Source of the DNA: an uncultured Alphaproteobacteria bacterium
GTDB lineage: Bacteria; Pseudomonadota; Alphaproteobacteria; VGEJ01
DNA length: 64,000 nt
Assembly (NCBI GenBank): GCA_913041535.1
Contig: CAJWJK010000002.1
Location: 62,001-126,000 of the forward strand
Direction: 5' to 3'
In this document: in pieces, positions 40,925-51,288 of the stretch
How the letters are laid out: every line of letters begins with the position of its first letter
Numbering within the stretch: the stretch's first letter is position 1
The notes under the pieces: generated by a model
Told to the model about the DNA's origin: nothing
The model's database searches: none
The model's input: the letters and a program-made list of their open reading frames with translations, nothing else
Made by a program: the position numbers and the translations under genes

Positions 40925-41072
40925 GACATTGTATGTGCAATCGGCTCCGCTATAAGCACCTGTTAAAGAGAGGTGCCTATTGAGGTTGTGGTGTGCGGTA
41001 CTCAACTGCACGATTCAGGCCGGAGCAATAGACTGGTTTATCAGTCGTGCTTGCCCAGTCTTTGTTTCCTGA
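40925..41072 (+). ncRNA. ssrS: candidate 6S RNA (ssrS); boundaries approximate
   Basis: Intergenic between zapA and 5-formyl-THF cyclo-ligase, the classic ssrS location; potential outer pairing gctccg/cggagc, inner hairpin gcacct...aggtgc, and further gttg...caac / gtgc...gcac pairing. Confidence 0.5.
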
Positions 41073-41076
41073 TGCA

Positions 41077-41676
41077 ATGAGTAACATAACTTTAAAGAAT
41101 ATTGCTGAAGAGAAGTGTCATCTTCGGGATCGCCTGCTCATTCGACGCAACCAATTGTTCGCTGCCGACGCGTCAGAAGCATTAGCTCGGAATTTCTTTT
41201 CGAAAGTAGAGATGAGGGAAGGTGCTGCAGTTGCTGGTTATTGGCCTATTAGAGGAGAGATTGATTCAAGGCCGTTGATGGGTTTGTTGCATTGTCGTGG
41301 CTATAGGTGTGGGCTGTGTGTGGTTAAGAATCGTGGGGAGCCTCTGGTTTTTCGGTCATGGCACCCTAGTATGAAGCTAGTTTCTGGGCCATTTGGCACT
41401 AGTGTGCCGCCGCTGGGCGCGACCAATTTAGTCCCCGAGTTTATTCTGGTTCCTTTGCTTGCTTTTGATGATGCTGGATATCGATTGGGTTATGGCGGGG
41501 GTTTTTATGATATGTCGCTTTCCTCACTTCGTGCCAAAACTAAACCACCCATAGCGGTAGGCCTAGCGTATGAGGGGCAGGCAATCTCGTCTGTACCACA
41601 TGATAGCTTGGACGAACGGCTTGATTGGGTTATTACGGAAGCGGGTGCAAGACGTATTGATCGAGAGCAGTTATGA
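41077..41676 (+). CDS. 5-formyltetrahydrofolate cyclo-ligase
   Basis: LRDRLLIRRNQLFA...VAGYWPIRGEIDSRPLM...VPLLAFDDAGYRLGYGGGFYDMSLS; start may be 41047. Confidence 0.92.
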   Translation: MSNITLKNIAEEKCHLRDRLLIRRNQLFAADASEALARNFFSKVEMREGAAVAGYWPIRGEIDSRPLMGLLHCRGYRCGLCVVKNRGEPLVFRSWHPSMKLVSGPFGTSVPPLGATNLVPEFILVPLLAFDDAGYRLGYGGGFYDMSLSSLRAKTKPPIAVGLAYEGQAISSVPHDSLDERLDWVITEAGARRIDREQL

Positions 41677-42497
41677 AAATTCTATTTTTCGGGGATATAA
41701 TGGGTCGGTCTGGCAGGGATCTCTTGCTCGTACGTTTGCCAGACCTTCGCCGCCAATTAAACGCAGACTTTGTAATTGCCAACGCCGAAAATGCAGCCGG
41801 AGGTTACGGGATAACCCCAAAAATTTGCGCACAGCTATATGAAGCGGGCGTGGATACGATTACTACGGGTAATCACGTTTGGGATCAGAGGGAGACGATT
41901 TCATACATAGATAAGGACGCTCGGTTGCTTCGGCCACTGAATTACCCAACAGGGACGCCAGGCCGCGGTGTTGGGTATTTCGAAACAGGCGGTGGACATT
42001 CAGTTATGGTGGCGCAGGTCATGGGAAGACTTTTTATGGACGCGCTGGACGATCCGTTTGCAGCTATAGATCATGAATTAAATTCAGTGAAGCTTGGTCA
42101 AACGGCTGATGCAATAGTTATTGATCTTCATTGTGATGCTACCAGCGAGAGTATGGCACTTGGCCATTATGTTGATGGGCGTGCATCATTGGCTGTTGGC
42201 ACCCATACCCATATCCCCACAGCTGATACTCAGATTTTACCGGGTGGTACGGCATATCAAACTGATGCGGGAATGTGCGGTGATTATGATTCGGTGATTG
42301 GAATGAAAAAGGAGGCTCCGATTGCCCGATTCACACAGAAAATGCCAACTGAACGCCTTAGCCCAGCTACAGGAAGCGCTACCTTGTGCGGCGTATACCT
42401 TGAAACTGATGCCCGCACAGGCTTAGCTCAAAGGGTAGAGCCATTGCGTATTGGTGGCCGTCTTGAGCCGGCATGGCCGACTGATCTGGATTGCTAA
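41673..42497 (+). CDS. YmdB-family metallophosphoesterase (TIGR00282-like)
   Basis: KILFFGDIMGRSGRDLL, ANAENAAGGYGITP, TGNHVWDQRE, VGTHTHIPTADTQILPGGTAYQTDAGMCG. Confidence 0.93.
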   Translation: MKILFFGDIMGRSGRDLLLVRLPDLRRQLNADFVIANAENAAGGYGITPKICAQLYEAGVDTITTGNHVWDQRETISYIDKDARLLRPLNYPTGTPGRGVGYFETGGGHSVMVAQVMGRLFMDALDDPFAAIDHELNSVKLGQTADAIVIDLHCDATSESMALGHYVDGRASLAVGTHTHIPTADTQILPGGTAYQTDAGMCGDYDSVIGMKKEAPIARFTQKMPTERLSPATGSATLCGVYLETDARTGLAQRVEPLRIGGRLEPAWPTDLDC

Positions 42498-42633
42498 GCG
42501 CATGCGCCATATTGCGGCCATATTGAGACGGTACTTCAATAAGGTGTGATAGAATGTACGACTTAGTATGGGTGTGGCTATACTCTTCAGCACACAGACG
42601 ACCCGGTTAACAGAGGATATCGATCTTAAGGCC

Positions 42634-43382
42634 ATGGCAGGCCATTCACAATTCAAGAACATCATGTACCGAAAAGGTGCGCAAGATAAAAAGCGTGCCA
42701 AGGTTTTTGGTAAACTGATCCGTGAGCTTACTGTGGCAGCGCGTTGCGGATTGCCTGATCCGCAAAAGAATCCTCGTTTGCGTACTGCTGTAAACGCGTC
42801 TCGTTCAGCCAATATGCCGAAGGATACTATTGAGCGGGCTATTAAGCGGGGTAGCGGTGATGCTGGCGGAGATTCATATGAAGAGGTTCGCTACGAAGGC
42901 TATGGCCCAGGGGGCGTGGCTGTGATTGTTGAGGCCTTGACAGATAATCGCAATCGAACGGCTGGAGAAGTGCGTGCAGCTTTTACTCGGTATGGAGGCA
43001 CACTCGGAGAAACGGGAAGTGTTTCGTTTCAGTTTAATCGTATCGGCCTCATTCGTTATTCTGCAGATGCTGGTGATTCGGACGAGTTGTTTGAAGCTGC
43101 TCTTGAAGCAGGTGCTGAAGATTGCATTAGCCAACCAGATGGTCACGAGATACATACGAATTCTGCTTCGCTAAATGAAGTGCGTGATGCGCTGGAGCCT
43201 CTGATGGGCGTTCCGGTTAGCGCGGAACTTGTGTGGCAACCTTTGTCTGTATTAATATTGATCTAGTTAAGGCGGAGAGTCTCCTAAAGTTTCTGGAGGT
43301 CCTTGATGACAATGATGATGTGCAGACAGTGTCAGCTAATTATGACATATCAGATGCAGTGCTGCGGGAGCTTGCGGTATGA
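42634..43382 (+). pseudogene. yebC: YebC/PmpR-family protein with apparent 1-nt deletion near 43249-43250
   Basis: [37 protein letters not shown]...; reading frame ends early as LSVLILI*, whereas the other frame continues [43 protein letters not shown] to 43382. Confidence 0.85.
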
Positions 43383-43398
43383 CTGGAGTTAGAAATAG

Positions 43399-43914
43399 AT
43401 GAGATTGTTGGGCTTAGATCCAGGGCTTACCGTTACAGGCTGGGGCGTGCTTGTATCACAGGATAATCGCTTGCGGTATGTTGACGGCGGTATTGTGCGA
43501 TCAAGCCCTACTGGTTCCTTAAGTGAAAGATTGGTGCAGATTCATCGGGGGGTTGTTGAGGTTATAGAAAGATATAATCCGGAAGTAGCGGCTGTTGAGG
43601 AAACGTTCGTTAATCGAAATCCAGCGTCCGCATTGAAACTTGGTCAGGCGCGGGGCGCGCTATTACTCACAGTTGCCATGTTTGATATGCCGGTTCATGA
43701 GTATGCAGCTAACTCAATAAAGAAAGCAGTGGTTGGTGTTGGTCATGCGCAAAAACAACAAGTGCGTGCCATGATCGGGGCCCTCTTACCAGGTTCAAAG
43801 CTTACCTCTAGTGATGCTGCCGATGCACTCGCTGTTGCCATTTGCCACGCGCATAGTATGACGCCAGTATCGGTTCAGAACTCCATGGTTGGTAACGGGG
43901 GGCGGGTTACTTGA
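43399..43914 (+). CDS. ruvC: Holliday junction resolvase RuvC
   Basis: RLLGLDPGLTVTGWGVL, VEETFVNRNPASALKLGQARG. Confidence 0.96.
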   Translation: MRLLGLDPGLTVTGWGVLVSQDNRLRYVDGGIVRSSPTGSLSERLVQIHRGVVEVIERYNPEVAAVEETFVNRNPASALKLGQARGALLLTVAMFDMPVHEYAANSIKKAVVGVGHAQKQQVRAMIGALLPGSKLTSSDAADALAVAICHAHSMTPVSVQNSMVGNGGRVT

Positions 43915-44522
43915 TAGCGAAATTGAGTGGCAACTTGGAATCGGTCGGTGACGGTTGGCTGGTGATTGACGTTGGTGGTGTGGGTTACATGGTTTACTGC
44001 TCAGCGCGAACTCTTCGCTCAATTCCGAGTCAAGGTGGAATTGTGAGTCTTGCTATAGAAACCCATGTGCGCGAAGACCATATTCATCTCTACGGTTTTT
44101 TGGATACAAGAGAAAGAGATTGGTTTGGGCTACTTCAAACAGTACAGGGAGTTGGAGCGCGTGTAGCCTTAGGCATACTGTCCGTCCTATCGCCTGAAAG
44201 TCTCACCGAAGCTGTAGAATTGCAGGATTCAACGTTGCTAACCCAAGCAAGCGGCGTTGGTCCTAAACTTGGCAAGCGAATTATTGCGGAGCTGAAGGAT
44301 CGTTCGCCCCTTTCGTCAAAGTTGCACGACAACCTTGGTAATAATGCTCAAACTGGTGGGATTGGCCATAACCAGTCAGCAAATGCAATATCTGCTCTGG
44401 TTAATCTAGGATATCGTCGGATAGATGCACGCACTGTGATTGTAGCTGCAGAAGAAACTCTTGGTCCAGATGTCGCTGTTGAAGAATTGATTCGCCATGG
44501 CCTTAGAGAATTAGGGCACTGA
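43911..44522 (+). CDS. ruvA: Holliday junction helicase subunit RuvA
   Basis: TTG start; [45 protein letters not shown]. Confidence 0.96.
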   Translation: MIAKLSGNLESVGDGWLVIDVGGVGYMVYCSARTLRSIPSQGGIVSLAIETHVREDHIHLYGFLDTRERDWFGLLQTVQGVGARVALGILSVLSPESLTEAVELQDSTLLTQASGVGPKLGKRIIAELKDRSPLSSKLHDNLGNNAQTGGIGHNQSANAISALVNLGYRRIDARTVIVAAEETLGPDVAVEELIRHGLRELGH

Positions 44523-44523
44523 C

Positions 44524-45582
44524 GTGTCGGATGATACTGTTGATAGGAGAACGGTTGATCCAGGTTTTTCTGGTGAAGACGCAGTTGAAATAGGCCTCAG
44601 ACCACAGCATTTAGATGATTTTGTTGGTCAGGAGCAGGTATGTTCAAACTTGCGTGTATTTATCGAGGCTGCAGTCGCACGGAATGAGGCACTTGATCAT
44701 GTGCTATTTGCCGGCCCACCGGGCCTTGGAAAGACAACTCTGGCGCAAATCGTAGCTCGCGAGTTGGGGGTTGGATTTCGTGCAACTTCAGGGCCGGTTA
44801 TTGTAAAAGCGGGCGACCTTGCTGCTATTCTTACCAATCTACAAGAACGGGACGTTTTGTTTATTGACGAAATTCATAGGCTTAATCCAGCGGTTGAAGA
44901 GATTTTGTATCCGGCAATGGAAGATTTTCAATTAGATCTTATAATAGGAGAAGGCCCTTCTGCTCGTTCGGTACGAATTGATCTGCCTCCTTTTACATTA
45001 ATCGGGGCTACTACCCGCTCAGGACTCATTACTAATCCATTGCGTGAGCGTTTTGGTATTCCGTCGCGCCTTGATTTCTATCAAATGGCGGAACTTGAAG
45101 AGATCGTAGTTAGGGGGGCGCGTTTTCTAAAGGTTCCCTTGGATTCAGATGGGGCCAGTGAAATTGCAAGACGCTCACGGGGAACTCCCCGCATAGCCGG
45201 GCGACTGCTCCGAAGGGTTCGCGATTTTGCATCAGTAGATGGTCTATCACGAATAGACACTGAGGCAGCTGACAATGCGCTCCATCGACTTGATGTTGAT
45301 TCACTCGGGTTGGACGCTATAGATCGACGTTATCTCTATTGTATTGCGAAGACTTTCGACGGGGGTCCAGTTGGAATAGATACTATAGCGGCAGCTTTAT
45401 CTGAGCCCCGCGACGCTCTAGAAGAGATAGTTGAACCATATCTGATTCAGAGAGGCCTGGTGCAGCGAACTCCTCGTGGAAGATCATTAATGCCAGCTGC
45501 GTACGAACATCTTGGCCTTAAGCCATGTGTTGCCGATGAATCCCAGCTTCAGCTTGTCCCTGAAAGGTCGGAAGATGAATAA
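44524..45582 (+). CDS. ruvB: Holliday junction helicase subunit RuvB
   Basis: [47 protein letters not shown]. Confidence 0.97.
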   Translation: MSDDTVDRRTVDPGFSGEDAVEIGLRPQHLDDFVGQEQVCSNLRVFIEAAVARNEALDHVLFAGPPGLGKTTLAQIVARELGVGFRATSGPVIVKAGDLAAILTNLQERDVLFIDEIHRLNPAVEEILYPAMEDFQLDLIIGEGPSARSVRIDLPPFTLIGATTRSGLITNPLRERFGIPSRLDFYQMAELEEIVVRGARFLKVPLDSDGASEIARRSRGTPRIAGRLLRRVRDFASVDGLSRIDTEAADNALHRLDVDSLGLDAIDRRYLYCIAKTFDGGPVGIDTIAAALSEPRDALEEIVEPYLIQRGLVQRTPRGRSLMPAAYEHLGLKPCVADESQLQLVPERSEDE

Positions 45583-46081
45583 CTTGCAGATGTCGATTGC
45601 TGGGACAATTGTTGATGGGGTTCATATGCTACCGCTGCGAGTGTATTACGAGGATACTGATGCAAGTGGAGTGGTTTACCATGCAAACTATCTCCGGTTT
45701 ATAGAGCGTGGTCGGACCGATCTCATTCGGTGCTTGGGCATAAACCACGTTGACTTGGCCGAGTTTCATCAGCTTCGTTTTGCGGTGAGCCGTTGTGAGC
45801 TTCAGTACTGTTCCCCTGCATATCTTGATGACTATCTTCAGGTATTTACCGCTGTGCTTCGGTATGGTTTTGCAACAGTACACGTACGCCAAGTGGTCAG
45901 GCGTGATGATATTGATCTCTTTTGCGCTAAGGTTAGGCTGGCCTGCGTTGATAAAATTGGTCGACCGCGACGGTTCCCAAAGGTGGTTCAATCTATCTTT
46001 GCTTCCTTGTCTGATTGTGATTTGGCAGGTTCTGTTCCTTCAAACTTTAAATTTCAACACCTTCGGGAAGAAAGCGCTTAA
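45575..46081 (+). CDS. ybgC: tol-pal system acyl-CoA thioesterase
   Basis: [31 protein letters not shown]. Confidence 0.93.
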   Translation: MNNLQMSIAGTIVDGVHMLPLRVYYEDTDASGVVYHANYLRFIERGRTDLIRCLGINHVDLAEFHQLRFAVSRCELQYCSPAYLDDYLQVFTAVLRYGFATVHVRQVVRRDDIDLFCAKVRLACVDKIGRPRRFPKVVQSIFASLSDCDLAGSVPSNFKFQHLREESA

Positions 46082-46084
46082 ATA

Positions 46085-46831
46085 ATGGAAGATCAAGGCC
46101 TAGAACACGAAGTTGATGCTACAGTGCTGGCGGGGTCTGTTGCTGACGTTGATCTTTCAATCGTTAGCTTGATGATGCGCGCCGATATTATTGTAAAAAT
46201 TGTGGTAATTATTCTGGTTTTCGCGTCCGTTTGGAGCTGGGCAATTATCGTTGAAAAGTTCACGCGCTTGCGACGATTGGCGTCAAGGTCAGATGTTTTT
46301 GAGGAGGCCTTTTGGTCTGGAGGTTCACTAGAGGACTTATACGATAGAGTAGGCAATCATCCGGACAATCCACTTGCGATGTTGTTCTCTGATGCCATGC
46401 GTGAGTGGAGACGCACTGCGGCCCGCACAAATGGTGCGGAGGATGTCCTCCATGCTGGTCTCCAGGACCGCATAGGTCAGGTGATGCAGTTAACAATGAA
46501 CCGAGAGATGCAAACGCTCGAACGGTACTTGGGTTTTCTTGCAACGGTGGGTTCAACTGCCCCCTTCATAGGTCTGTTCGGAACTGTTTGGGGTATCATG
46601 AACAGCTTTCAATCAATAGCCTTAACAAAAAATACTAGTATTGCGGTAGTTGCTCCCGGAATAGCAGAGGCTTTATTTGCCACAGCACTCGGATTGGTTG
46701 CCGCCATACCCGCTGTGATTGCGTACAACAAATTTTCGGGTGATTTAGAGCGTTATGCGAATCGCTTGGAAAGCTTTGCGGGGGAGTTTTCAGCAATACT
46801 TTCGCGCCAACTTGAGGAAAGACAAAGCTAA
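46085..46831 (+). CDS. tolQ: TolQ
   Basis: Position in tol cluster; LGFLATVGSTAPFIGLFGTVWGIMNSFQSIA. Confidence 0.96.
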   Translation: MEDQGLEHEVDATVLAGSVADVDLSIVSLMMRADIIVKIVVIILVFASVWSWAIIVEKFTRLRRLASRSDVFEEAFWSGGSLEDLYDRVGNHPDNPLAMLFSDAMREWRRTAARTNGAEDVLHAGLQDRIGQVMQLTMNREMQTLERYLGFLATVGSTAPFIGLFGTVWGIMNSFQSIALTKNTSIAVVAPGIAEALFATALGLVAAIPAVIAYNKFSGDLERYANRLESFAGEFSAILSRQLEERQS

Positions 46832-47280
46832 TGGCTGCTTCTTTTGGAGGGTGGCAACGAACCCTTTACGTCAAGCGCGGCTATAAGCCTATGAGTCAAA
46901 TTAATGTGACCCCCTTTGTAGATGTAATGCTCGTGCTTCTTGTGGTGTTTATGGTAACTGCCCCGCTTCTTACGGTGGGGGTTAAGGTTGATCTACCGGA
47001 GGGCGAGGCTCCAGTTTTGTTGGGACAGGACGAGCCGCTTGAAATTACTGTGAATGCAGCGGGAGAAATTTTGATACAAGAGACCGTGGTGGTTCTTGAT
47101 GAACTCGTGCCTAGGCTAACCGCTATAACTCGTCGCAATACCGATACTCGCATCTTTGTTCGAGGAGATCGATCTCTGTCTTACGGTAGAATCATGGAAG
47201 TAATGGCTTTGGTCGGCGCAGCTGGCTTCGACAAAGTGGCTTTGGTAATGCAGACACCGCCGCTTAAAGTGAGGCAGTGA
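46831..47280 (+). CDS. tolR: TolR
   Basis: MSQINVTPFVDVMLVLLVVFMVTAPLLTVGVKVDLPEG. Confidence 0.96.
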   Translation: MAASFGGWQRTLYVKRGYKPMSQINVTPFVDVMLVLLVVFMVTAPLLTVGVKVDLPEGEAPVLLGQDEPLEITVNAAGEILIQETVVVLDELVPRLTAITRRNTDTRIFVRGDRSLSYGRIMEVMALVGAAGFDKVALVMQTPPLKVRQ

Positions 47281-48179
47281 CGATGGGCTTTGCGGTGATT
47301 GCTTCACTTGCTGGACATGGCTTCATTATTGCACTTGCCTATATTGGGTTGCCGGTTTTATTTACACCTGAACCGGTTGCTGACATACCTATAAACGTAG
47401 AGATCGTAACTATAGCGGATGAAACGGCAGCTCCATCCGAAGCGACGCCTGATCTAGAGCCTCCTGACTTGGAGCCACCCGAGTCTAAACCGGAGCCAAT
47501 ACCTATAGTAGAGAAGCTCAAAACCAAACCAAAGCCACCTAAAGAGACGACAAGTGCTAGGGCCAATCATGTATCACCGAATAAGCGCCCAGAGACACAG
47601 CTCAAAGTGGCCACCATCGATAGGCAGCCTGATCGTGAACTAGCGCCGCCTCCAGAATATAAGCCGAAAGCGGAAGTTACTGACGATGAAAGCTTGCCTG
47701 AGCCACAGGTTAAGCCTAATAGCACGGAACGTTTAGAATTTGATGCTGACCGAATAGCAGCATTGCTTGACAAGGAGGACCGGAAAGCCCCACAAATGTC
47801 ACAAAACGAGTCACCAGACTCTGTCCCGGATGAGACGCTTAGGACAAGGATTAGTAATTTTGCAGATAAACTTACATTTACCGAACTTGATGCCATAAGA
47901 GCCCAAATTCAACGCTGCTGGAGTGTTCCGGCAGGAGCGCGGGAAGGTCAGGACTTAGTTGTCACCATCCGCATCTTTGTTAATCGAGATGGCACGTTGA
48001 AGCGTTCGCCAGAGATATTGGATAGTGTAGGGATGGAGAATCCATTTTATCGAATTATGGCAGAGAGCGCTGTCCGCGCAGTTCGAAAATGTGAACCGCT
48101 CCGGGTGCCATCAACAAACTATGAGGATTGGCGCGAAATTGAGCTGACGTTCAATCCTAAGGAGATGCTTGAAGGATGA
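47277..48179 (+). CDS. tolA: TolA
   Basis: N-terminal TM, Pro/Glu-rich linker, TolA-like C-terminus [32 protein letters not shown]; alternative ATG at 47283. Confidence 0.88.
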   Translation: MTMGFAVIASLAGHGFIIALAYIGLPVLFTPEPVADIPINVEIVTIADETAAPSEATPDLEPPDLEPPESKPEPIPIVEKLKTKPKPPKETTSARANHVSPNKRPETQLKVATIDRQPDRELAPPPEYKPKAEVTDDESLPEPQVKPNSTERLEFDADRIAALLDKEDRKAPQMSQNESPDSVPDETLRTRISNFADKLTFTELDAIRAQIQRCWSVPAGAREGQDLVVTIRIFVNRDGTLKRSPEILDSVGMENPFYRIMAESAVRAVRKCEPLRVPSTNYEDWREIELTFNPKEMLEG

Positions 48180-48213
48180 GTCAACCAGTCTACAAACGTT
48201 GGGTGGAATTGCC

Positions 48214-49539
48214 ATGATGAATTTAAGACAACTTACCGCCGTCTTAGTTCTTTCTTCCATCTTGTTAGCACCTCTATCTGCTGAGGCAGTGCTTCGCATA
48301 GACATCACTCAGGGAAATGTCGATCCATTGCCCATCGCCATACAGACATTTGTTGAAGATGGTACAGACGGATTAGGCAAGCGGCTTGCGGAAGTAATTA
48401 CCAGCAACCTCGAACGCTCTGGTCTTTTTATGGCAATTGATCCATCCGCATTTATTCAGAAACCCCAGGATATGAGGGTCCAGCCGCGCTTCGCAGATTG
48501 GCGGTTGATTGATGCACAAGCGCTTATTAGCGGAAGCATACAAAGACTGCCTGATGGTCGATTGAAGATAGAATTCCGATTATGGGATGTTTTTTCAGAA
48601 CAGCAGATGACAGGGTTGCTATACAGAACGGGCCAGCCGAATTGGCGGAAAGTAGCGCATATGATTTCGGATGCTGTTTATGAGCGTCTGACAGGAGAGA
48701 CAGGTTATTTTGATACTCGGATTGTTTATGTTGCTGAAAGTGGTTCAAAAAGGGACCGTATTAAACGTTTAGCAATTATGGACCAAGACGGAGAAAATGT
48801 ACGATTCCTTACGGATGGCAGCAATTTGGTCCTGACTCCCCGCTTTTCGCCCACAGAGCAGGCGATTACGTACCTTTCATATTTTCACGGCAATCCTCGA
48901 GTATATCTTATGAATATTGATACCATGGAGCTTGAAAGATTGGGTGATTTTCCTGGTATGACATTTGCCCCAAGGTTCTCTCCTGATGGCACTCGTGTGA
49001 TTATGAGTTTAGCTATTGACGGAAATTCCGATATTTACACGATGGATTTACCGACGCGTCGGATTGAAAGATTAACTCAACATCCCGCAATTGACACTTC
49101 AGCATCATATTCGCCAGATGGTGAGAGAGTTGTTTTTAATTCCGATCGTGGAGGAACCCAGCAACTGTATGTTATGGCGACGAACGGCTCATCCCCCAAA
49201 CGCATAAGCTTTGGTAAAGGTCGTTATGCGACCCCCGTATGGTCCCCGAGAGGCGATTTGATTGCTTTTACAAAGATGTTAAGAGGACGCTTTTTTATTG
49301 GTGTGATGCGTCCAGATGGCACAGGTGAACGGACGCTAACGGAAAGCTTTCTGGATGAAGGCCCGACTTGGGCCCCTAATGGTAGGGTTATAATGTTTTT
49401 TAGACAGCGCCCTCAAAGAGATGATGGTAGTGGTGGTGAAACGAGGTTATGGTCTGTTGATTTGACTGGGTATAATGAGCGAAGAATGGTTACACCAATG
49501 GATGCTTCGGATCCAGCATGGTCGCCCTTGCTTCAATAA
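48214..49539 (+). CDS. tolB: Tol-Pal system beta-propeller protein TolB
   Basis: [20 protein letters not shown]40 repeats ([40 protein letters not shown]). Confidence 0.95.
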   Translation: MMNLRQLTAVLVLSSILLAPLSAEAVLRIDITQGNVDPLPIAIQTFVEDGTDGLGKRLAEVITSNLERSGLFMAIDPSAFIQKPQDMRVQPRFADWRLIDAQALISGSIQRLPDGRLKIEFRLWDVFSEQQMTGLLYRTGQPNWRKVAHMISDAVYERLTGETGYFDTRIVYVAESGSKRDRIKRLAIMDQDGENVRFLTDGSNLVLTPRFSPTEQAITYLSYFHGNPRVYLMNIDTMELERLGDFPGMTFAPRFSPDGTRVIMSLAIDGNSDIYTMDLPTRRIERLTQHPAIDTSASYSPDGERVVFNSDRGGTQQLYVMATNGSSPKRISFGKGRYATPVWSPRGDLIAFTKMLRGRFFIGVMRPDGTGERTLTESFLDEGPTWAPNGRVIMFFRQRPQRDDGSGGETRLWSVDLTGYNERRMVTPMDASDPAWSPLLQ

Positions 49540-49675
49540 GCGCTGGACATTATCCTGTACCCGCGTTTCAATGGCTCGCGGGAGCACAGATTAGACTCAC
49601 CAGTGAAAGCATCGTACTTCCGAGATCCCGCCGCCGGAATGTATGTTGGGATGCCGATTGGAAGGGGGGCAGAGT

Positions 49676-50239
49676 ATGCACCTTAGGCTATTGAGTATCT
49701 TCGCGGCCATGTTGTTGGTCGCAGCTTGTGAGACCACCCAGGAGAATACGGGTGAGTCTGCTGGTACGGGCGCTTCTAGTGAAGACGCCTCCACCGCGAC
49801 GTCCACAGTTACCAGTGAGACATCTGATACTGAGGACGGAACTGATGAGATAGTAGTGGTTCAGAGCGATGAAGATGAGTTCGGTCCGACACAGGATGGA
49901 CTTATTGCTTTTGCTGGGGATCGCGTGTTCTTTGATTATGATAAGTATAATATCAATGCAGAAGGGCAACGCACGTTAGAGCGCCAGGCAGAATGGTTAG
50001 CCAAATACTCTAATGTTTCCATTACTATTGAAGGGCATTGTGACGAACGCGGCACTCGAGAATACAACTTAGCTCTAGGGGAACGTCGTGCTCAGGCTGC
50101 GAAGTCATATCTGATTGCTCTAGGGGTTGATTCCGGTAGGCTGACAACGGTTAGTTACGGTAAGGAGCGGCCAGATGCACTTGGCTCGAACGAAGCCGCG
50201 TGGTCGCAGAACCGCAGATCGGTTTCAATCGTTAACTAG
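49676..50239 (+). CDS. pal: peptidoglycan-associated lipoprotein
   Basis: Lipobox LLVAAC; OmpA domain VFFDYDKYNINAEGQRTLERQAEWL, ITIEGHCDERGTREYNLALGERRAQAAK. Confidence 0.95.
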   Translation: MHLRLLSIFAAMLLVAACETTQENTGESAGTGASSEDASTATSTVTSETSDTEDGTDEIVVVQSDEDEFGPTQDGLIAFAGDRVFFDYDKYNINAEGQRTLERQAEWLAKYSNVSITIEGHCDERGTREYNLALGERRAQAAKSYLIALGVDSGRLTTVSYGKERPDALGSNEAAWSQNRRSVSIVN

Positions 50240-50256
50240 CTTCGGTTCTGGAGAAT

Positions 50257-50305
50257 TTGTGCCCGCTTCCGGGGATACCTAGCCCCAGATTGCGGGCACA
50301 ATTTT
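50257..50305 (+). terminator. intrinsic terminator or attenuator hairpin downstream of pal
   Basis: Perfect 10-bp inverted repeat ttgtgcccgc (50257-50266) / gcgggcacaa (50292-50301), internal gggg...cccc, followed by tttt. Confidence 0.7.
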
Positions 50306-50378
50306 GGCTGGGTCATATTTTTGCCATGCTCTCGTGTTGCCATGCTGTCTATACTGTTGTTGAACAAGGTACATTAAT

Positions 50379-51272
50379 TTGAGTTTTCCACGGATAGCTG
50401 CGGCAGTGGTGGTTCTTTCTGCCTTGTGGAGTGTCGGGGTGGAGGTTTCACGTGCTGAGAGCAATGACCTCGTCGTTATTTCAGATGAACTAGAGCGTTT
50501 GCGGCAAGACGTTATTGATTTGCAACGAGAAATCTATAGAGATGGTGCAACTGCATCTGGAGCTAGACTAGAGATTGATGCACCCAGCCGAGCGGAAGTA
50601 GTTTCGCGAAATGCTGAATTTGACCTGCGTTTGGCAGCGGTAGATGAAGAGATTCGCAAAATGACGGGCCTGATTGAAGAGTTGGAGCACACAATAAATA
50701 ACGTTGGGCGACGGCTGGATAAGTTGGTGGCAGATGTAGATTTTCGTTTGATATCACTTGAGGAGACGGTGAAGGCTTCAGTGCAGCCAGCAGAATTGAC
50801 AACCTCATCTTTGAGTGAACAAGAAGGAACCGAAAAAGAGACAGTAAGACCCGAGAGTCTCCAAGTTACAGCCGCACTTCCCGAAGGTACGCCAGCACAG
50901 CGTTATGATTTTGCATTTGGTCTTTTGCGTTCGGGTCGTTATGACGACGCTGAGCAGGCGTTTAAGTCTTTTGTCCTGGAACACCCTGATGACAGGCTTG
51001 CCGGCAATGCCCAGTATTGGCTTGGTGAGACTCATTATGTGCGCGCCTCATACGAACAGGCCGCGACAGCTTTCCTTGATGGATATCAAAATTATCCGGA
51101 TAGTTCTAAGGCACCAGACAACTTGTTAAAGCTAGGGATGACGTTGCATGCGCTTGGACAGAGGGCTGAGGCTTGTGTCACTCTCCAAGAGCTCCAAAGC
51201 AAATTTCCAAGCGCAGTCCAGCCGATTAGAGATAGAGCTAGCCGAGAGATGCGCATGTTGAACTGTCCTTAG
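50379..51272 (+). CDS. cpoB: Cell division coordinator CpoB (YbgF)
   Basis: Signal peptide, coiled coil, then TPR segment YDFAFGLLRSGRYDDAEQAFKSFVLEHPDDRLAGNAQYWLGETHYVRASYEQAATAFLDGYQNYPDSSKAPDNLLKLGMTLHALG; TTG start. Confidence 0.93.
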   Translation: MSFPRIAAAVVVLSALWSVGVEVSRAESNDLVVISDELERLRQDVIDLQREIYRDGATASGARLEIDAPSRAEVVSRNAEFDLRLAAVDEEIRKMTGLIEELEHTINNVGRRLDKLVADVDFRLISLEETVKASVQPAELTTSSLSEQEGTEKETVRPESLQVTAALPEGTPAQRYDFAFGLLRSGRYDDAEQAFKSFVLEHPDDRLAGNAQYWLGETHYVRASYEQAATAFLDGYQNYPDSSKAPDNLLKLGMTLHALGQRAEACVTLQELQSKFPSAVQPIRDRASREMRMLNCP

Positions 51273-51288
51273 TCTTTTCGGGCTAACT

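Noticed and set aside
43240-43260. Programmed ribosomal frameshift in yebC
   Set aside because: No slippery heptamer, and no precedent I know of in this family; a deletion or sequence error is simpler.
47440-47530. [17 protein letters not shown] repeat as a possible novel repeat element
   Set aside because: Ordinary proline/acidic linker expected in TolA.
47567-47896. Minus-strand 109-aa Ser-rich ORF
   Set aside because: Antisense to tolA; composition follows from the repetitive Pro/Glu/Lys codons of tolA.
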